From Blastomonas sp. (GTDB lineage Bacteria; Pseudomonadota; Alphaproteobacteria; Sphingomonadales; Sphingomonadaceae): DNA of 64,000 nt. The notes beneath the pieces were generated by a model, which saw nothing but the letters and a program-made list of their open reading frames with translations, had not been told where the DNA came from and made no database searches. The stretch's first letter is position 1, and every line of letters begins with the position of its first letter. The stretch covers positions 1 through 64,000 of the forward strand of contig NZ_JAUCZC010000001.1 of assembly GCF_030373265.1 (NCBI RefSeq), read 5' to 3'. A program made the translations under genes and the position numbers. Positions 1 to 7,472 of the stretch are shown here, piece after piece.

Positions 1-17
1 GCCCATGGCTGCGTAAC

Positions 18-542
18 TTAAACCAAACAGCCTCCGGGAAACCCGGTGCGGTTCACATCCATGATGGCCTGTCTCACAAACGCTGGCCCTTCGTCGCTAT
101 CCTGCAACTCTTCCATATAGACATTAATCAGAGCGATCATTTCTTTTCGCTCGTGTTCTTCGAGTTCAGGATAGCTTACAACTTGTCTGACTGTTTTCTC
201 CAAGAACCCTAACCGAGCACCGTGGTCCCTCATAGCCGGAAGTCCACCATTGCCGTGGTTCCAGACGTTAAAAAGAGCCGATCCAGCAAATCCATTCTTA
301 AACGCAGTGATCTCTTCTGCCGCTTTGTCGCGGTTGATCGGCTTCATGTCGGAAGCGACCACAATGTCATAGACCAGATCGGCACGTTCTAAAATACAGG
401 CTACAATCTTGTAGAATTCAGCTGACCAAGGTTCCACCTCAAACTTTTCTGCGAGGTAAGCACCGCCTTTTGTGTTGGTGCTGTCGAGGAGGTTTGAGGC
501 GACATCTGAAAGTTCTGTCGCGGGATCGGTTATTGTGGCCAT
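18..542 (-). CDS. Hypothetical protein (174 aa), element cargo
   Basis: I do not recognise this family. The protein is acidic and soluble-looking, with no signal peptide or membrane segment. It has a central segment rich in charged helices (residues about 35-75) and a Gly/His-containing patch (NVWNHGNGG). The stop is 18 bases from the window edge, so its downstream neighbour is not visible. No strong ribosome binding site precedes the ATG. It is divergent from nothing obvious and sits in the low-GC element. It could be a defence or anti-defence cargo gene, but nothing in the sequence shows that. Confidence 0.6.
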   Translation of the reverse strand: MATITDPATELSDVASNLLDSTNTKGGAYLAEKFEVEPWSAEFYKIVACILERADLVYDIVVASDMKPINRDKAAEEITAFKNGFAGSALFNVWNHGNGGLPAMRDHGARLGFLEKTVRQVVSYPELEEHERKEMIALINVYMEELQDSDEGPAFVRQAIMDVNRTGFPGGCLV

Positions 543-579
543 GCGCCGTTATAGCGGACGGCCGTTCACCGTGGAAGCG

Positions 580-846
580 TTAGGAAAGTTGCTTGCGGAT
601 AATCCGGTGGATCGTCTTCAATGGGCCGGAGGGAATCTTCCAGCCCAGCTGCTCCGCGATATGGTCGTCACTGCAACTCAGCTGCACCATCCTCAACCCG
701 GCTGTCATTCGCTCAGGATCGCCAATCGCGTCGGGCTTTTCCGGTCGTTCAATGGCGAGGAGGAAATGCCACGAGGATGGCCATGCGGTGATCTGCTGTT
801 GTAGGTCGCGGGCTTGCGCGAGGGTGAGGATAATGGGCGAGGTCAT
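580..846 (-). CDS. Small hypothetical protein (88 aa)
   Basis: Unrecognised small protein with balanced amino-acid composition and amphipathic segments; no signal peptide. No clear Shine-Dalgarno precedes the ATG, and an internal start (MTAGLRM) is possible. An overlapping opposite-strand frame at 472-804 is judged a shadow because its composition is Arg/Cys-rich and it lacks a ribosome site. Called with modest confidence. Confidence 0.4.
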   Translation of the reverse strand: MTSPIILTLAQARDLQQQITAWPSSWHFLLAIERPEKPDAIGDPERMTAGLRMVQLSCSDDHIAEQLGWKIPSGPLKTIHRIIRKQLS

Positions 847-938
847 GCTGTATTTAAGGGACCACGTAGCCTACACGGCTTGCCCATTAGCCCGATGCCT
901 GCTTTCTGCTTTTTCGAATGTTACTCGTGGGGGAGGCG

Positions 939-1877
939 ATGCCGGACAAGCTCTACAAATATAAACCGTTTGGGGTGAACACCCTCCGGGCGATAACCGA
1001 GGCGGAGGTTTTTTATGCCAAGCCTTCCACATTCAATGACCCACTGGACTGCGATCCAACAATCGACATGGATATCGATCGAACCCATTTGGAGCGGCTT
1101 CTGTTTCGAATGTTGATGAGAGATGAGACTGAGGACGATGCTCGAGAGCGGATTGGATACCTTCGTTACATGTCAACGGAATATGGAGATTTTAGAACGG
1201 ACCCGGACGTTGAAAACTACCTCATGCGAATGTTGGCACGGGATATAAAGTCTGAGTTGGATAAGGAGCTGGGTACAGAGGGAGTGCTTTCTTTGTCTGC
1301 TACCTGGCAAAGTGGATTGATGTGGTCGCACTATGCAGACGAGCACCGAGGCATTTGCATTGAATATGACACTCGTGACATCCCACATCCGTGTTTGGGG
1401 AAGGTGGATTACAAAGGTCCGCGCGCTGTCAAAACCAGCGACCTATACCGTTGGAAAGTTCAGGAGCGAACAGATGCCAAGGATCGGGTCTTTCAAACGT
1501 ACTTTTACACGAAGTCAAAAGAGTGGCGTTATGAGCGCGAGTGGCGTGACCGGCGATTCAAAAGCGGTGTAGCGGAAGTTCAATTCCGAACAACAGCTAT
1601 ACTTTTTGGATATCGCTGCAATTCAAGTGTCATCAAAAGCATTGTAAAGTTGCTAAACGACAACCCGGAAATCAAAATCTGGCAAGTGCTTCCAAAGGAT
1701 GAGGGCTTCGGCCTTCGTCGCCAACAGGTTGATAGGCGGGAAATTGACGCATTGGCAATCCGCGAGCCAGGATTCTTGATGTTCAAGGACATCGTTTGGG
1801 ATGACGATAATGCCGACACTGAAGACCTTGGACCAATTGCCGAGATACAAGCCGACGAACCGCCAAAGAAGGATTAG
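939..1877 (+). CDS. DUF2971 domain-containing protein
   Basis: The N-terminus (LYKYKPF...LRAI...VFYAKPSTFNDPLDC) is the hallmark of DUF2971 proteins, followed by the family's central SLS....S.LMWSHYAD.H.GICIEYD segment and the later K..EW.YE.EWR stretch. The whole domain is present (312 aa). The start at 939 is chosen over the upstream 918 ATG because GGGGGAGG lies just before it. Function of the family is not established; members are common on mobile elements and in defence-rich islands. The stop overlaps the convergent small gene by 4 bases. Confidence 0.85.
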   Translation: MPDKLYKYKPFGVNTLRAITEAEVFYAKPSTFNDPLDCDPTIDMDIDRTHLERLLFRMLMRDETEDDARERIGYLRYMSTEYGDFRTDPDVENYLMRMLARDIKSELDKELGTEGVLSLSATWQSGLMWSHYADEHRGICIEYDTRDIPHPCLGKVDYKGPRAVKTSDLYRWKVQERTDAKDRVFQTYFYTKSKEWRYEREWRDRRFKSGVAEVQFRTTAILFGYRCNSSVIKSIVKLLNDNPEIKIWQVLPKDEGFGLRRQQVDRREIDALAIREPGFLMFKDIVWDDDNADTEDLGPIAEIQADEPPKKD

Positions 1878-2080
1878 CCCAGCGCCAGCTTGAGCATGAT
1901 CGCGGTGGTGCGGTCGTTCAGGACGACGACGATCTTGGGCCGGATAGGATTGCGGCATAGGTAGGCATTTAGGAAATGGTCGGTGCGGGCATTTTCGTCC
2001 AGCCATTCAGGCAATTGGGATCGCCATGGTCGGCTTTTATGGTCGAAGTTCAGGTAAGCCTTATAGGGAGGCTCCCTCAT
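1874..2080 (-). CDS. Small hypothetical protein (68 aa), third gene of a coupled trio
   Basis: Starts with an ATG that overlaps the TGA of the preceding gene (ATGA), a classic translational-coupling arrangement, so I prefer this start to the longer one at 2113. The C-terminus (TTAIMLKLALG) resembles the C-terminal region of the first gene in the trio (DDAIMFKLAMW). No known domain recognised; no signal peptide or membrane segment. It is convergent with the DUF2971 gene with a 4-base overlap. Confidence 0.55.
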   Translation of the reverse strand: MREPPYKAYLNFDHKSRPWRSQLPEWLDENARTDHFLNAYLCRNPIRPKIVVVLNDRTTAIMLKLALG

Positions 2081-2328
2081 CGGTTGGCCTGCAAGGGTGC
2101 ATAGGTGAGGCATCTGGGTTTGAGGCTGTCGAACACGTCCTTGAACCTACTGTCGCAATCTGTTTCCTGCCATAGCGTTTTTAGTTGATCCTCATCCAAG
2201 GTCAGGTTCCAGCGATAGCCGATAGTGAATTGCACCTCACGTTCGTTGAGCTGTCGGGTATCGACGCGGAGGCGCGTGACCCTCGCAAGTGTGGTTTGAA
2301 CATCAAATGCTGCGTGGGGCTTTATCAC
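2077..2328 (-). CDS. Small hypothetical protein (83 aa), second gene of a coupled trio
   Basis: A GTG start overlaps the TGA of the upstream gene (GTGA); an ATG start at 2358 would overlap the neighbour by 34 bases and is less likely. The protein is basic at the N-terminus, with a possible beta-rich centre (VQFTIGYRWNLTL) and a helical C-terminal half. Family not recognised. The two four-base overlaps with its neighbours strongly suggest it is a real, co-translated gene. Confidence 0.55.
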   Translation of the reverse strand: MIKPHAAFDVQTTLARVTRLRVDTRQLNEREVQFTIGYRWNLTLDEDQLKTLWQETDCDSRFKDVFDSLKPRCLTYAPLQANR

Positions 2329-2804
2329 GGACGAGCATCCTCGCCGGGCGGCTTCCACATGGCCAGCTTGAACATGATCGCATCATCGCTGGATTTGAAC
2401 TGGATGAGGTAGGTTTCGACGCCTCGCGCCAGCTCAGCCGCATAGTTTTCTCTAGTGATCCCTGCATTCGAGACACCAACCTGAATGGCTACGCGGTTTA
2501 GCAGCCGGCGGCTGATGTTGGTCGGCAAGCCTAGCACGGTGACCGCAACCTTCTCATTGCTATCCGTGGATAGCAGGGCAATTCGCTCGATCAAATCCGT
2601 GATGCGATGGTAATCACCGCATTCACGCGCTTCTTGCTCGACAGTAATGCGCTTTATCTCTCGCCACTCATCAATGGTGAGATCACCCACCATTTCTCGT
2701 CGAGCGATGGTGTATCTGTCCGGTGTTAAGGTATGAAGGTATTCTGCCACTCTGTCGTATTCCAGTGTCGTGACGTTGAACTTGTAGGGATAGTGGTCGG
2801 TCAT
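2325..2804 (-). CDS. Hypothetical protein (159 aa), first gene of a coupled trio
   Basis: Well-placed AAGGAG ribosome site 8 bases upstream of the ATG. It is a soluble protein with a helical N-terminal half and a C-terminal FKSSDDAIMFKLAMW segment. I do not recognise a named domain. It heads a leftward operon of three small genes joined by GTGA and ATGA overlaps, and is divergently transcribed from the gene at 2986 across a 180-bp regulatory gap. Confidence 0.65.
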   Translation of the reverse strand: MTDHYPYKFNVTTLEYDRVAEYLHTLTPDRYTIARREMVGDLTIDEWREIKRITVEQEARECGDYHRITDLIERIALLSTDSNEKVAVTVLGLPTNISRRLLNRVAIQVGVSNAGITRENYAAELARGVETYLIQFKSSDDAIMFKLAMWKPPGEDARP

Positions 2805-2876
2805 TGTAGTTCTCCTTTCCTGACCCCCTATTTACGCAGATGGCTAACTCAGATTTTGCAGTGAGTCCGCGTCACC

Positions 2877-2933
2877 GGAAAAGAGTGAAATCAAGTCCAA
2901 AGAGTGGATGACGCAGGAGTCGGGCGATGTCTT
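2877..2933 (+). promoter_or_regulatory. Repeated upstream element, copy 1
   Basis: This 57-bp stretch matches 4888-4945 at 38 of 57 positions, with conserved blocks GGAAAAGAGTG, AGTxGATGAC and GATGTCTT at near-identical spacing. Both copies lie upstream of rightward small genes in the element. The second half reads as the start of a short peptide (see the entry at 2908). Confidence 0.5.
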
Positions 2934-2979
2934 TTACGATGATGTCGGCGCAATAGTGCAGCTGGCAAGATCGGAGTAA
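2908..2979 (+). CDS. Possible 23-aa leader peptide (MTxESGDV type)
   Basis: ATG at 2908 opens a 23-codon frame ending with TAA 6 bases before the next gene's ATG; its last codons contain the GGAG that serves as that gene's ribosome site. The first eight codons encode MTQESGDV, and the paralogous site at 4920 encodes MTGESGDV. Four of the five codons that differ change only at the third base. That pattern suggests selection on the peptide. The frame is actually open upstream to 2848, so a longer or decayed protein is an alternative. Confidence 0.35.
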   Translation: MTQESGDVFYDDVGAIVQLARSE

Positions 2980-2985
2980 CTCACA

Positions 2986-3414
2986 ATGGCTAAGTTCAAC
3001 CCCTCGCTGCTCGTTCCTGCAAACGCCCAGGCAGCAGCTTCCGCGCAGCGCAGTGCAAAGGAGGTCGCACTTGCAAACATTGACAAGCAAAAGCACCTCT
3101 TCAACACTCCGGAGGACAAGGAAGGCAAGCGGACGTTCAAATCCGTCGATGGCGGTCGGGTGCAGTTCACTCTCAGGGTCAGCAACACTCCGCTGGTTCT
3201 CGGTCAGTATGAGGTCGATGGTGTGAAGGCTGATGTTCGCGAGATGACCGTCCCGGCGGCAAACTTTGCTGAGGCGCTCGACTATTTCGCGGACAAGCTG
3301 AAGGCTGGAGAATTTGACGGCCAGCTGGCTGCGCTGGATGAAAAGAAGACTGCCCGCACTGCAAAGCTGCGCAAGACCCGTTCGGAGAAGAAGGCGGAAG
3401 CAAAGCCTGCATAA
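2986..3414 (+). CDS. Hypothetical protein (142 aa), paralogue of next gene
   Basis: Starts 6 bases after a putative leader peptide, with GGAG at good spacing. It is charged, with a Lys/Ala-rich C-terminal tail (residues about 115-142) suggestive of nucleic-acid binding or disorder. The central part (RTFKS..GGRVQF....NTPLVLGQ) and the following helix (ANFAEALDYFADKLKAGEFDGQLAAL) align with the downstream gene's RSWKLG..NAIRF....GNPVLIGG and helix, so the two appear to be tandem diverged duplicates. No family recognised. A strong rho-independent terminator follows. Confidence 0.7.
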   Translation: MAKFNPSLLVPANAQAAASAQRSAKEVALANIDKQKHLFNTPEDKEGKRTFKSVDGGRVQFTLRVSNTPLVLGQYEVDGVKADVREMTVPAANFAEALDYFADKLKAGEFDGQLAALDEKKTARTAKLRKTRSEKKAEAKPA

Positions 3415-3433
3415 CTGCAAGCCACCTCAACCC

Positions 3434-3465
3434 AAGCCCCGGTGCTAGTCACCGGGGCTTTTTTG
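3434..3465 (+). terminator. Rho-independent terminator
   Basis: A perfect 10-bp stem (AGCCCCGGTG / CACCGGGGCT) with a 5-base loop is followed by six Ts, 20 bases after the stop of the 142-aa gene. Confidence 0.85.
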
Positions 3466-3534
3466 CTGTCTGCTGTTGACCTCTGGTTAAGATTGTGTGC
3501 CTATCGCGCCAGCATCACACTTGTGGAGATCGAA

Positions 3535-4092
3535 ATGGCAGGCTTTCTGGAATTCATCGACAACACACTGGGCACTCATTTCGATGCACCAGTCTATGAC
3601 CCCTCAAAGGGCCGGAAGAAGATGGTGTCGGTAATCGACAAAGCGGCAGCACAGCACAATGAGGGAAAGACACCTCCCACGCGCTCGTGGAAGCTGGGCA
3701 GCAACAATGCCATCCGGTTTTCCCCAAAGATCAATGGCAATCCCGTGCTGATTGGTGGTGAAGCTGAGAACCATATTCCAGCTGATCGCTTTCAGGACTT
3801 CCTTGCCGGATTGAAGGCCGCAGTTGAGGCGGGTGATTTGGACGAGGAGATCAAGGCCGCGCTGGAAGGCGAGCAGGGCAGCACGGCTAAGCCAGCCCGC
3901 AAGCGCACCACATCATCCTCAAATGCCGATAAGCCTTGGGCTGTTCGGAAAGGCTGGGGAGAACTTTCGGCTGAGGATAAGCGCGCTGTTAGCTCACGTT
4001 ACCGCTGGGGCAAAAACCCCGACAATTCGATCATTGCGGAAGCGGGCCATAAGCCGGACGCGCCGATCTCTGCTGAGCGCAAGAAAGCCTAA
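3535..4092 (+). CDS. Hypothetical protein (185 aa) with basic C-terminal region
   Basis: The ATG at 3535 has GGAG about 8 bases upstream; a longer frame back to 3442 would run through the preceding terminator and is rejected. Residues about 45-105 resemble the upstream 142-aa protein. They are followed by a Lys/Arg/Ser linker (PARKRTTSSSNAD) and a second short domain (about 135-185: KPWAVRKGWGELSAEDKRAVSSRYRWGKN). This looks like the core paralogous domain plus an extra C-terminal module. Function unknown; no signal peptide or membrane helix. It is convergent with the DUF2958 gene. Confidence 0.65.
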   Translation: MAGFLEFIDNTLGTHFDAPVYDPSKGRKKMVSVIDKAAAQHNEGKTPPTRSWKLGSNNAIRFSPKINGNPVLIGGEAENHIPADRFQDFLAGLKAAVEAGDLDEEIKAALEGEQGSTAKPARKRTTSSSNADKPWAVRKGWGELSAEDKRAVSSRYRWGKNPDNSIIAEAGHKPDAPISAERKKA

Positions 4093-4099
4093 TAAGGAT

Positions 4100-4127
4100 G
4101 GAGCGGCTGAGACCGATCAGCCGCTCC
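4100..4127. terminator. Hairpin between convergent genes, probable terminator
   Basis: A perfect 11-bp stem (GGAGCGGCTGA / TCAGCCGCTCC) with a 6-base loop sits between the stops at 4092 (+) and 4135 (-). T-runs are short on both sides (GCTTTT on the plus strand), so it may act as a weak bidirectional terminator. Confidence 0.55.
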
Positions 4128-4134
4128 ACCGCTT

Positions 4135-4500
4135 TTAGCCTTTGATGTAACGCAATCGGGAAGCCTCGCTCGCATATTCGCTGAGCGTTTTCGTGGGCTT
4201 CCAATGCAAGTCCTGCTCAATGCGCAGGCCACCCATCAGCTTGAGGCTGGCTAGTTCGTCTAGGCACACATAACCCAACTCGGGTTCTCCCACGCCCAAA
4301 TCGCAAAGGCCGAATGCCAGGCTGCTATCGGGTTCGAGTTCGGTCAGTACCCACGTGCCTGACCCACAGGGGTTGAACAGCTTGACCACAGGTGTGAAGT
4401 CTCGTTCCTGTCTTGTGCCCTTGAGGGGCGCTTGTTCCTGCCAGTTCATCACCAGCTGCTGAACGTCCTCGGGGCGGATCATCTTGAGGAAGTCCATCAT
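4135..4500 (-). CDS. DUF2958 domain-containing protein
   Basis: The order of motifs fits DUF2958, a family carried mainly by plasmids and integrative elements: PVVKLFNPCGSGTWVLTELEPD, then FGLCDLGVGEPELGYVCLDEL, then GLRIEQDLHW and a C-terminal LSEYASEA. Full length at 121 aa. The start lies behind AAGGGAGG and overlaps the end of the upstream gene by 4 bases. Molecular function is not known. Presence supports the mobile-element reading of this region. Confidence 0.85.
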   Translation of the reverse strand: MMDFLKMIRPEDVQQLVMNWQEQAPLKGTRQERDFTPVVKLFNPCGSGTWVLTELEPDSSLAFGLCDLGVGEPELGYVCLDELASLKLMGGLRIEQDLHWKPTKTLSEYASEASRLRYIKG

Positions 4501-4808
4501 GCACCTCCCTTGTGGATAACAGGCTGCTTACCAGACCAGTCGATATTCTCGGCAATCCATGCGGGGACGAACTCCCAATCGAATGGCTGGTCATACTGGT
4601 CTTTGACCTCTGCCCAGGCGGCGTCGATCTCATCTACCCATTCAAGCACGGTGAGACGCAGGCCGCTTGTGCCGATTTCCTCGCGGATGCGATTGGCCTT
4701 TGCGCGCAGACCTTTTTGCCCTGCACCGCCGTTGAGAATTTCGAGAACGGCTTGCCATGCGACGGCTGCTGTTTCCAAACTGCTTGGGGGATATTGCTTG
4801 CTTGTCAT
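4497..4808 (-). CDS. Hypothetical protein (103 aa) upstream of DUF2958 gene
   Basis: The start at 4808 has AAGGAG 6-7 bases upstream, so the longer frame to 4841 is rejected. It is acidic overall with two helical stretches and a Trp-rich C-terminal half (YDQPFDWEFVPAWIAENIDW). Not recognised. It ends inside the first codons of the DUF2958 gene (TGA overlapping ATG), so the two are co-transcribed and likely coupled. Confidence 0.65.
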   Translation of the reverse strand: MTSKQYPPSSLETAAVAWQAVLEILNGGAGQKGLRAKANRIREEIGTSGLRLTVLEWVDEIDAAWAEVKDQYDQPFDWEFVPAWIAENIDWSGKQPVIHKGGA

Positions 4809-4887
4809 GTGGCTCTCCTTGTTTTGCCACAAGAACATCAAGCGCCTTCGGGCTGGGAGAGCAAGAACAAGGGTGGTCGGAGAGAAG

Positions 4888-4945
4888 GGAAAAGAGTGGC
4901 CGGTTGCGCCAGGAAGTAGATGACTGGTGAATCAGGTGATGTCTT
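4888..4945 (+). promoter_or_regulatory. Repeated upstream element, copy 2
   Basis: Partner of the element at 2877-2933: same GGAAAAGAGTG block, AGTAGATGAC and GATGTCTT at one base longer spacing. An ATG at 4920 behind AGGAAG opens a 31-codon frame beginning MTGESGDV, which overlaps the start of the following gene in another frame. Confidence 0.45.
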
Positions 4946-4977
4946 GATGTCCTTGCATGGAACAGGAGACACACGCC

Positions 4978-5151
4978 ATGCAGATCGATCTCAGTGCGCT
5001 CGCAACCTTTGTTGAAACTCTGGACTGTAACGCAGAGTTTGAAGATGATGCGTTCGCATTCACTTTTGATGATGTGCGCGTCTACTGCGAGCGCAAGCGT
5101 AGGCACTTCAACCTGCACATTGGTGCAGAGGTGCTACAAATGCCCCGCTAA
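4978..5151 (+). CDS. Small hypothetical protein (57 aa)
   Basis: The ATG at 4978 follows AGGAGA with 7-base spacing; an ATG at 4957 in the same frame is possible. It is a small protein with an acidic N-terminal half and a basic FDDVRVYCERKRRHFNLHIG segment. Not recognised. It stands alone downstream of the second copy of the repeated element, parallel to the arrangement at 2986. Confidence 0.5.
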   Translation: MQIDLSALATFVETLDCNAEFEDDAFAFTFDDVRVYCERKRRHFNLHIGAEVLQMPR

Positions 5152-5174
5152 GGGGTCTGCGCGGTTTGATAGGT

Positions 5175-5621
5175 CTAGAGTGCGCCTAATTTGCGGGCGC
5201 GGTCGGCCAGCTTCTCATATCGCCCGCCAACGATCTTACCGAAGTGGCGACACCACGCCGCTAGAAATGCCGCTTCTTCCTCACGGCGCTTGGCTTTGCC
5301 GAGAATGACGGCGATACGCCATGGATAGTAGGGCGCTGGCTGGTCGCCTTTTATAAACCAGTTATCCAGGCTTTCGTTCACAATGGCGATTTGCCTGCCA
5401 AGGTCATTGTCGATTGACCGCAGTTCGGCACGAAATGCCTCCTCCGATTGGTTGAGGATCGTGAGGCCGCCTGAAGCCTGCCCATATGTCTTGCCTTGCA
5501 GCATCGTAGGAAATGCAGCTGCAAACGACGCCCTAAAGAGGTCACTTGCCTGATGGCGAGGTAGGATTGCGGTCGTGTCGAGGCGATGGGTTATCTCACT
5601 CAATTCCTTTTGGAAGTCCAT
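5175..5621 (-). CDS. Hypothetical protein (148 aa) downstream of the recombinase
   Basis: Strong AAGGAG ribosome site upstream of the ATG. The protein is mostly alpha-helical, charged and soluble, with no recognised domain, signal peptide or membrane segment. It lies 55 bases after the recombinase stop on the same strand, so it is probably co-transcribed with it; a recombination directionality factor is one possibility to test, although such factors are usually smaller and basic. Confidence 0.65.
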   Translation of the reverse strand: MDFQKELSEITHRLDTTAILPRHQASDLFRASFAAAFPTMLQGKTYGQASGGLTILNQSEEAFRAELRSIDNDLGRQIAIVNESLDNWFIKGDQPAPYYPWRIAVILGKAKRREEEAAFLAAWCRHFGKIVGGRYEKLADRARKLGAL

Positions 5622-5676
5622 CGCTGTCTCCTTTGTTCGCAGTCTGTCCTATTTCCGTCCCTGCTGTCCAGAGCAT

Positions 5677-7458
5677 CTATAAGGCGCTTTGGTGTATCTG
5701 GTATTCGGCTTCGGGAAAATCAGGATGCCAGTCGATCTCACCATTGGGACCAAGGAAGGTTGTGCCTTGACCGTGTTCCTTTCCGATCAACTCACCTTCC
5801 TGATTGTATGACAAGCGCAGCGCATTGGCACCAATTACGATGTGCATGTTGCGCTCAGTGTCACATTCCATCGACTTGATGAGACTGTTGAGCGTTTGCT
5901 TCATCGCAACCCTGGCTGCATTTCGTGTTTCCGCATCATCTGAGAACACCGAAGTCTGCTGGTGGTCGATTAGCGCGAGAAAATCCGGGGAAGGGGAGGA
6001 GGATCGCAAGGACATCAGGTGCGCTTCAAGCGAGGCTATCTCTTTGGACTGTTCTGCGGCCTCTGCCTCAAGTTCAAGCATCAGCCGCTCCATTGTGGCG
6101 CTGTTGGTCCTGACGAAGCTAACGGCGGCATTGGCTGCTTGGGCTTGCTTGTCCTCCAGGTAGCGCCTCGCCTCTGCAACCTGCACCTCAACGTCTGAGA
6201 TGTCGGCAGTTGGAGCGCCTAACTGGTTTTGGGCAAGCCATCCTGACACGAGTTCGACAACCGCCTTTTCCAGTTTCTCGTATCGGACCCAATTTCGGTT
6301 CGTGCAGCGCGGTATGCCTCGCTCCTCGTCATGAACTCGATTGAGGGCGTTATGGCATTTCAGGTAGCTGAAGCTCTGCTTTGCAACATATTTGAGGTGC
6401 GGTGTTTTGCTATATCGCCTCAGGGCACCTTTCTTCACCGTTGTTTCGAGCTTCATCCGACCATCACAAACGCCGCATTTTGCGATGCCGGAAAAAAGGT
6501 TGTCGTGGGTTTTCTTCCATGAACCACTCGTGCTTTTCCTGGCTTGCCGTGCCGCGTGAGCCTTTGCGAAGGTCACGGGGTCTATGGCTTGTGGATAATG
6601 GTTGAGGACGACGACGCCTTTGCTGGTCATGGGACCACTGCGCGGCTGGTTCATCGGGTTGTATTCCCCCATAACCGCACGGTTCAGCACTAGCTTGGTC
6701 AGATAGCCGACGGTCCAACCATTGTTGCTTTTCTGTCCTAGGTGGTTCCAGACGGGTTCACCTCGCGCATTCAGTATTTTTGCAATCGACGGAGTGCCAT
6801 GCCCGTCAATGGTAAGCTGGAATATCTCGCGGAGGATGGCGACCCGATTGAGGTTTAGGGTCATCTTGTAGGCTGGTCGATCTGCTGCCTTGGTGATTCG
6901 TTTTGTGTCCAACCAAGCGGGCACGGTGGAGGTGTAACTGATATGTTGCCCAGCTGTTGACTGTGCCACCTCAACCTTCCGGTTATGCGCAGCGCGCAGG
7001 CGCTTGCTCTTTTTCTCGCTTTCCTCGCGTGACAGTTCCGACTTGACCACCGCCTCAATAACGCTCGTCATCGAGACGCGCTCATAGGCCGGGTAAACCC
7101 GGTCACCATCCACAGTTGCGACTGTTACGCCTTGGCTGGTCAGCTTTTGCAGGAAAGGCAGGATCGCATCGTAACCTTGGCGGCTGATGCGGTCCAAATT
7201 CTCGACGACCAGGACGTGCCCGTTCCGATAAAGCCCTGCTTCTGCTTCCTGCTCAAAAGCGAAGAGGAGGCCATGCTCTGACCTGTTTTTCCCGGTGTAG
7301 GCGCTGAGGCCTTCATCGACCAGCTCGCGGGCTGCTGAACCCTGCCAACCGCGTCGGGCTATCATGTCCCTGCACAGGATCAACTGGCGTGCCTTGCTGT
7401 TGCCTAGGGCTTGCTCGGCGTTTGAAAAACGCGCGTAAATTGTTGCTGGTAGCGTCAT
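5677..7458 (-). CDS. Large serine recombinase (site-specific integrase of the element)
   Basis: Resolvase/invertase catalytic domain at residues about 5-160: the YARFS motif puts the nucleophile at Ser12, and VVENLDRISR supplies the conserved arginines. A recombinase domain follows (about 180-290). A zinc ribbon comes next (about 328-390: KCGVC then LKC and PRC), then a coiled-coil stretch (about 420-490) typical of phage-type integrases. The start at 7458 has GAGGGG before it; the longer frame to 7497 lacks a site. The gene begins about 50 bp from the comEC junction, as expected for an integrase beside its own attachment site. It catalyses integration and, with a directionality factor, excision. 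Confidence 0.95.
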   Translation of the reverse strand: MTLPATIYARFSNAEQALGNSKARQLILCRDMIARRGWQGSAARELVDEGLSAYTGKNRSEHGLLFAFEQEAEAGLYRNGHVLVVENLDRISRQGYDAILPFLQKLTSQGVTVATVDGDRVYPAYERVSMTSVIEAVVKSELSREESEKKSKRLRAAHNRKVEVAQSTAGQHISYTSTVPAWLDTKRITKAADRPAYKMTLNLNRVAILREIFQLTIDGHGTPSIAKILNARGEPVWNHLGQKSNNGWTVGYLTKLVLNRAVMGEYNPMNQPRSGPMTSKGVVVLNHYPQAIDPVTFAKAHAARQARKSTSGSWKKTHDNLFSGIAKCGVCDGRMKLETTVKKGALRRYSKTPHLKYVAKQSFSYLKCHNALNRVHDEERGIPRCTNRNWVRYEKLEKAVVELVSGWLAQNQLGAPTADISDVEVQVAEARRYLEDKQAQAANAAVSFVRTNSATMERLMLELEAEAAEQSKEIASLEAHLMSLRSSSPSPDFLALIDHQQTSVFSDDAETRNAARVAMKQTLNSLIKSMECDTERNMHIVIGANALRLSYNQEGELIGKEHGQGTTFLGPNGEIDWHPDFPEAEYQIHQSAL

Positions 7459-7472
7459 CGTCCCCTCAATGC

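Noticed and set aside
472-804. 110-codon plus-strand frame
   Set aside because: Overlaps the minus-strand 88-aa and 174-aa frames, has no ribosome site, and its composition is less protein-like than the opposite frame.
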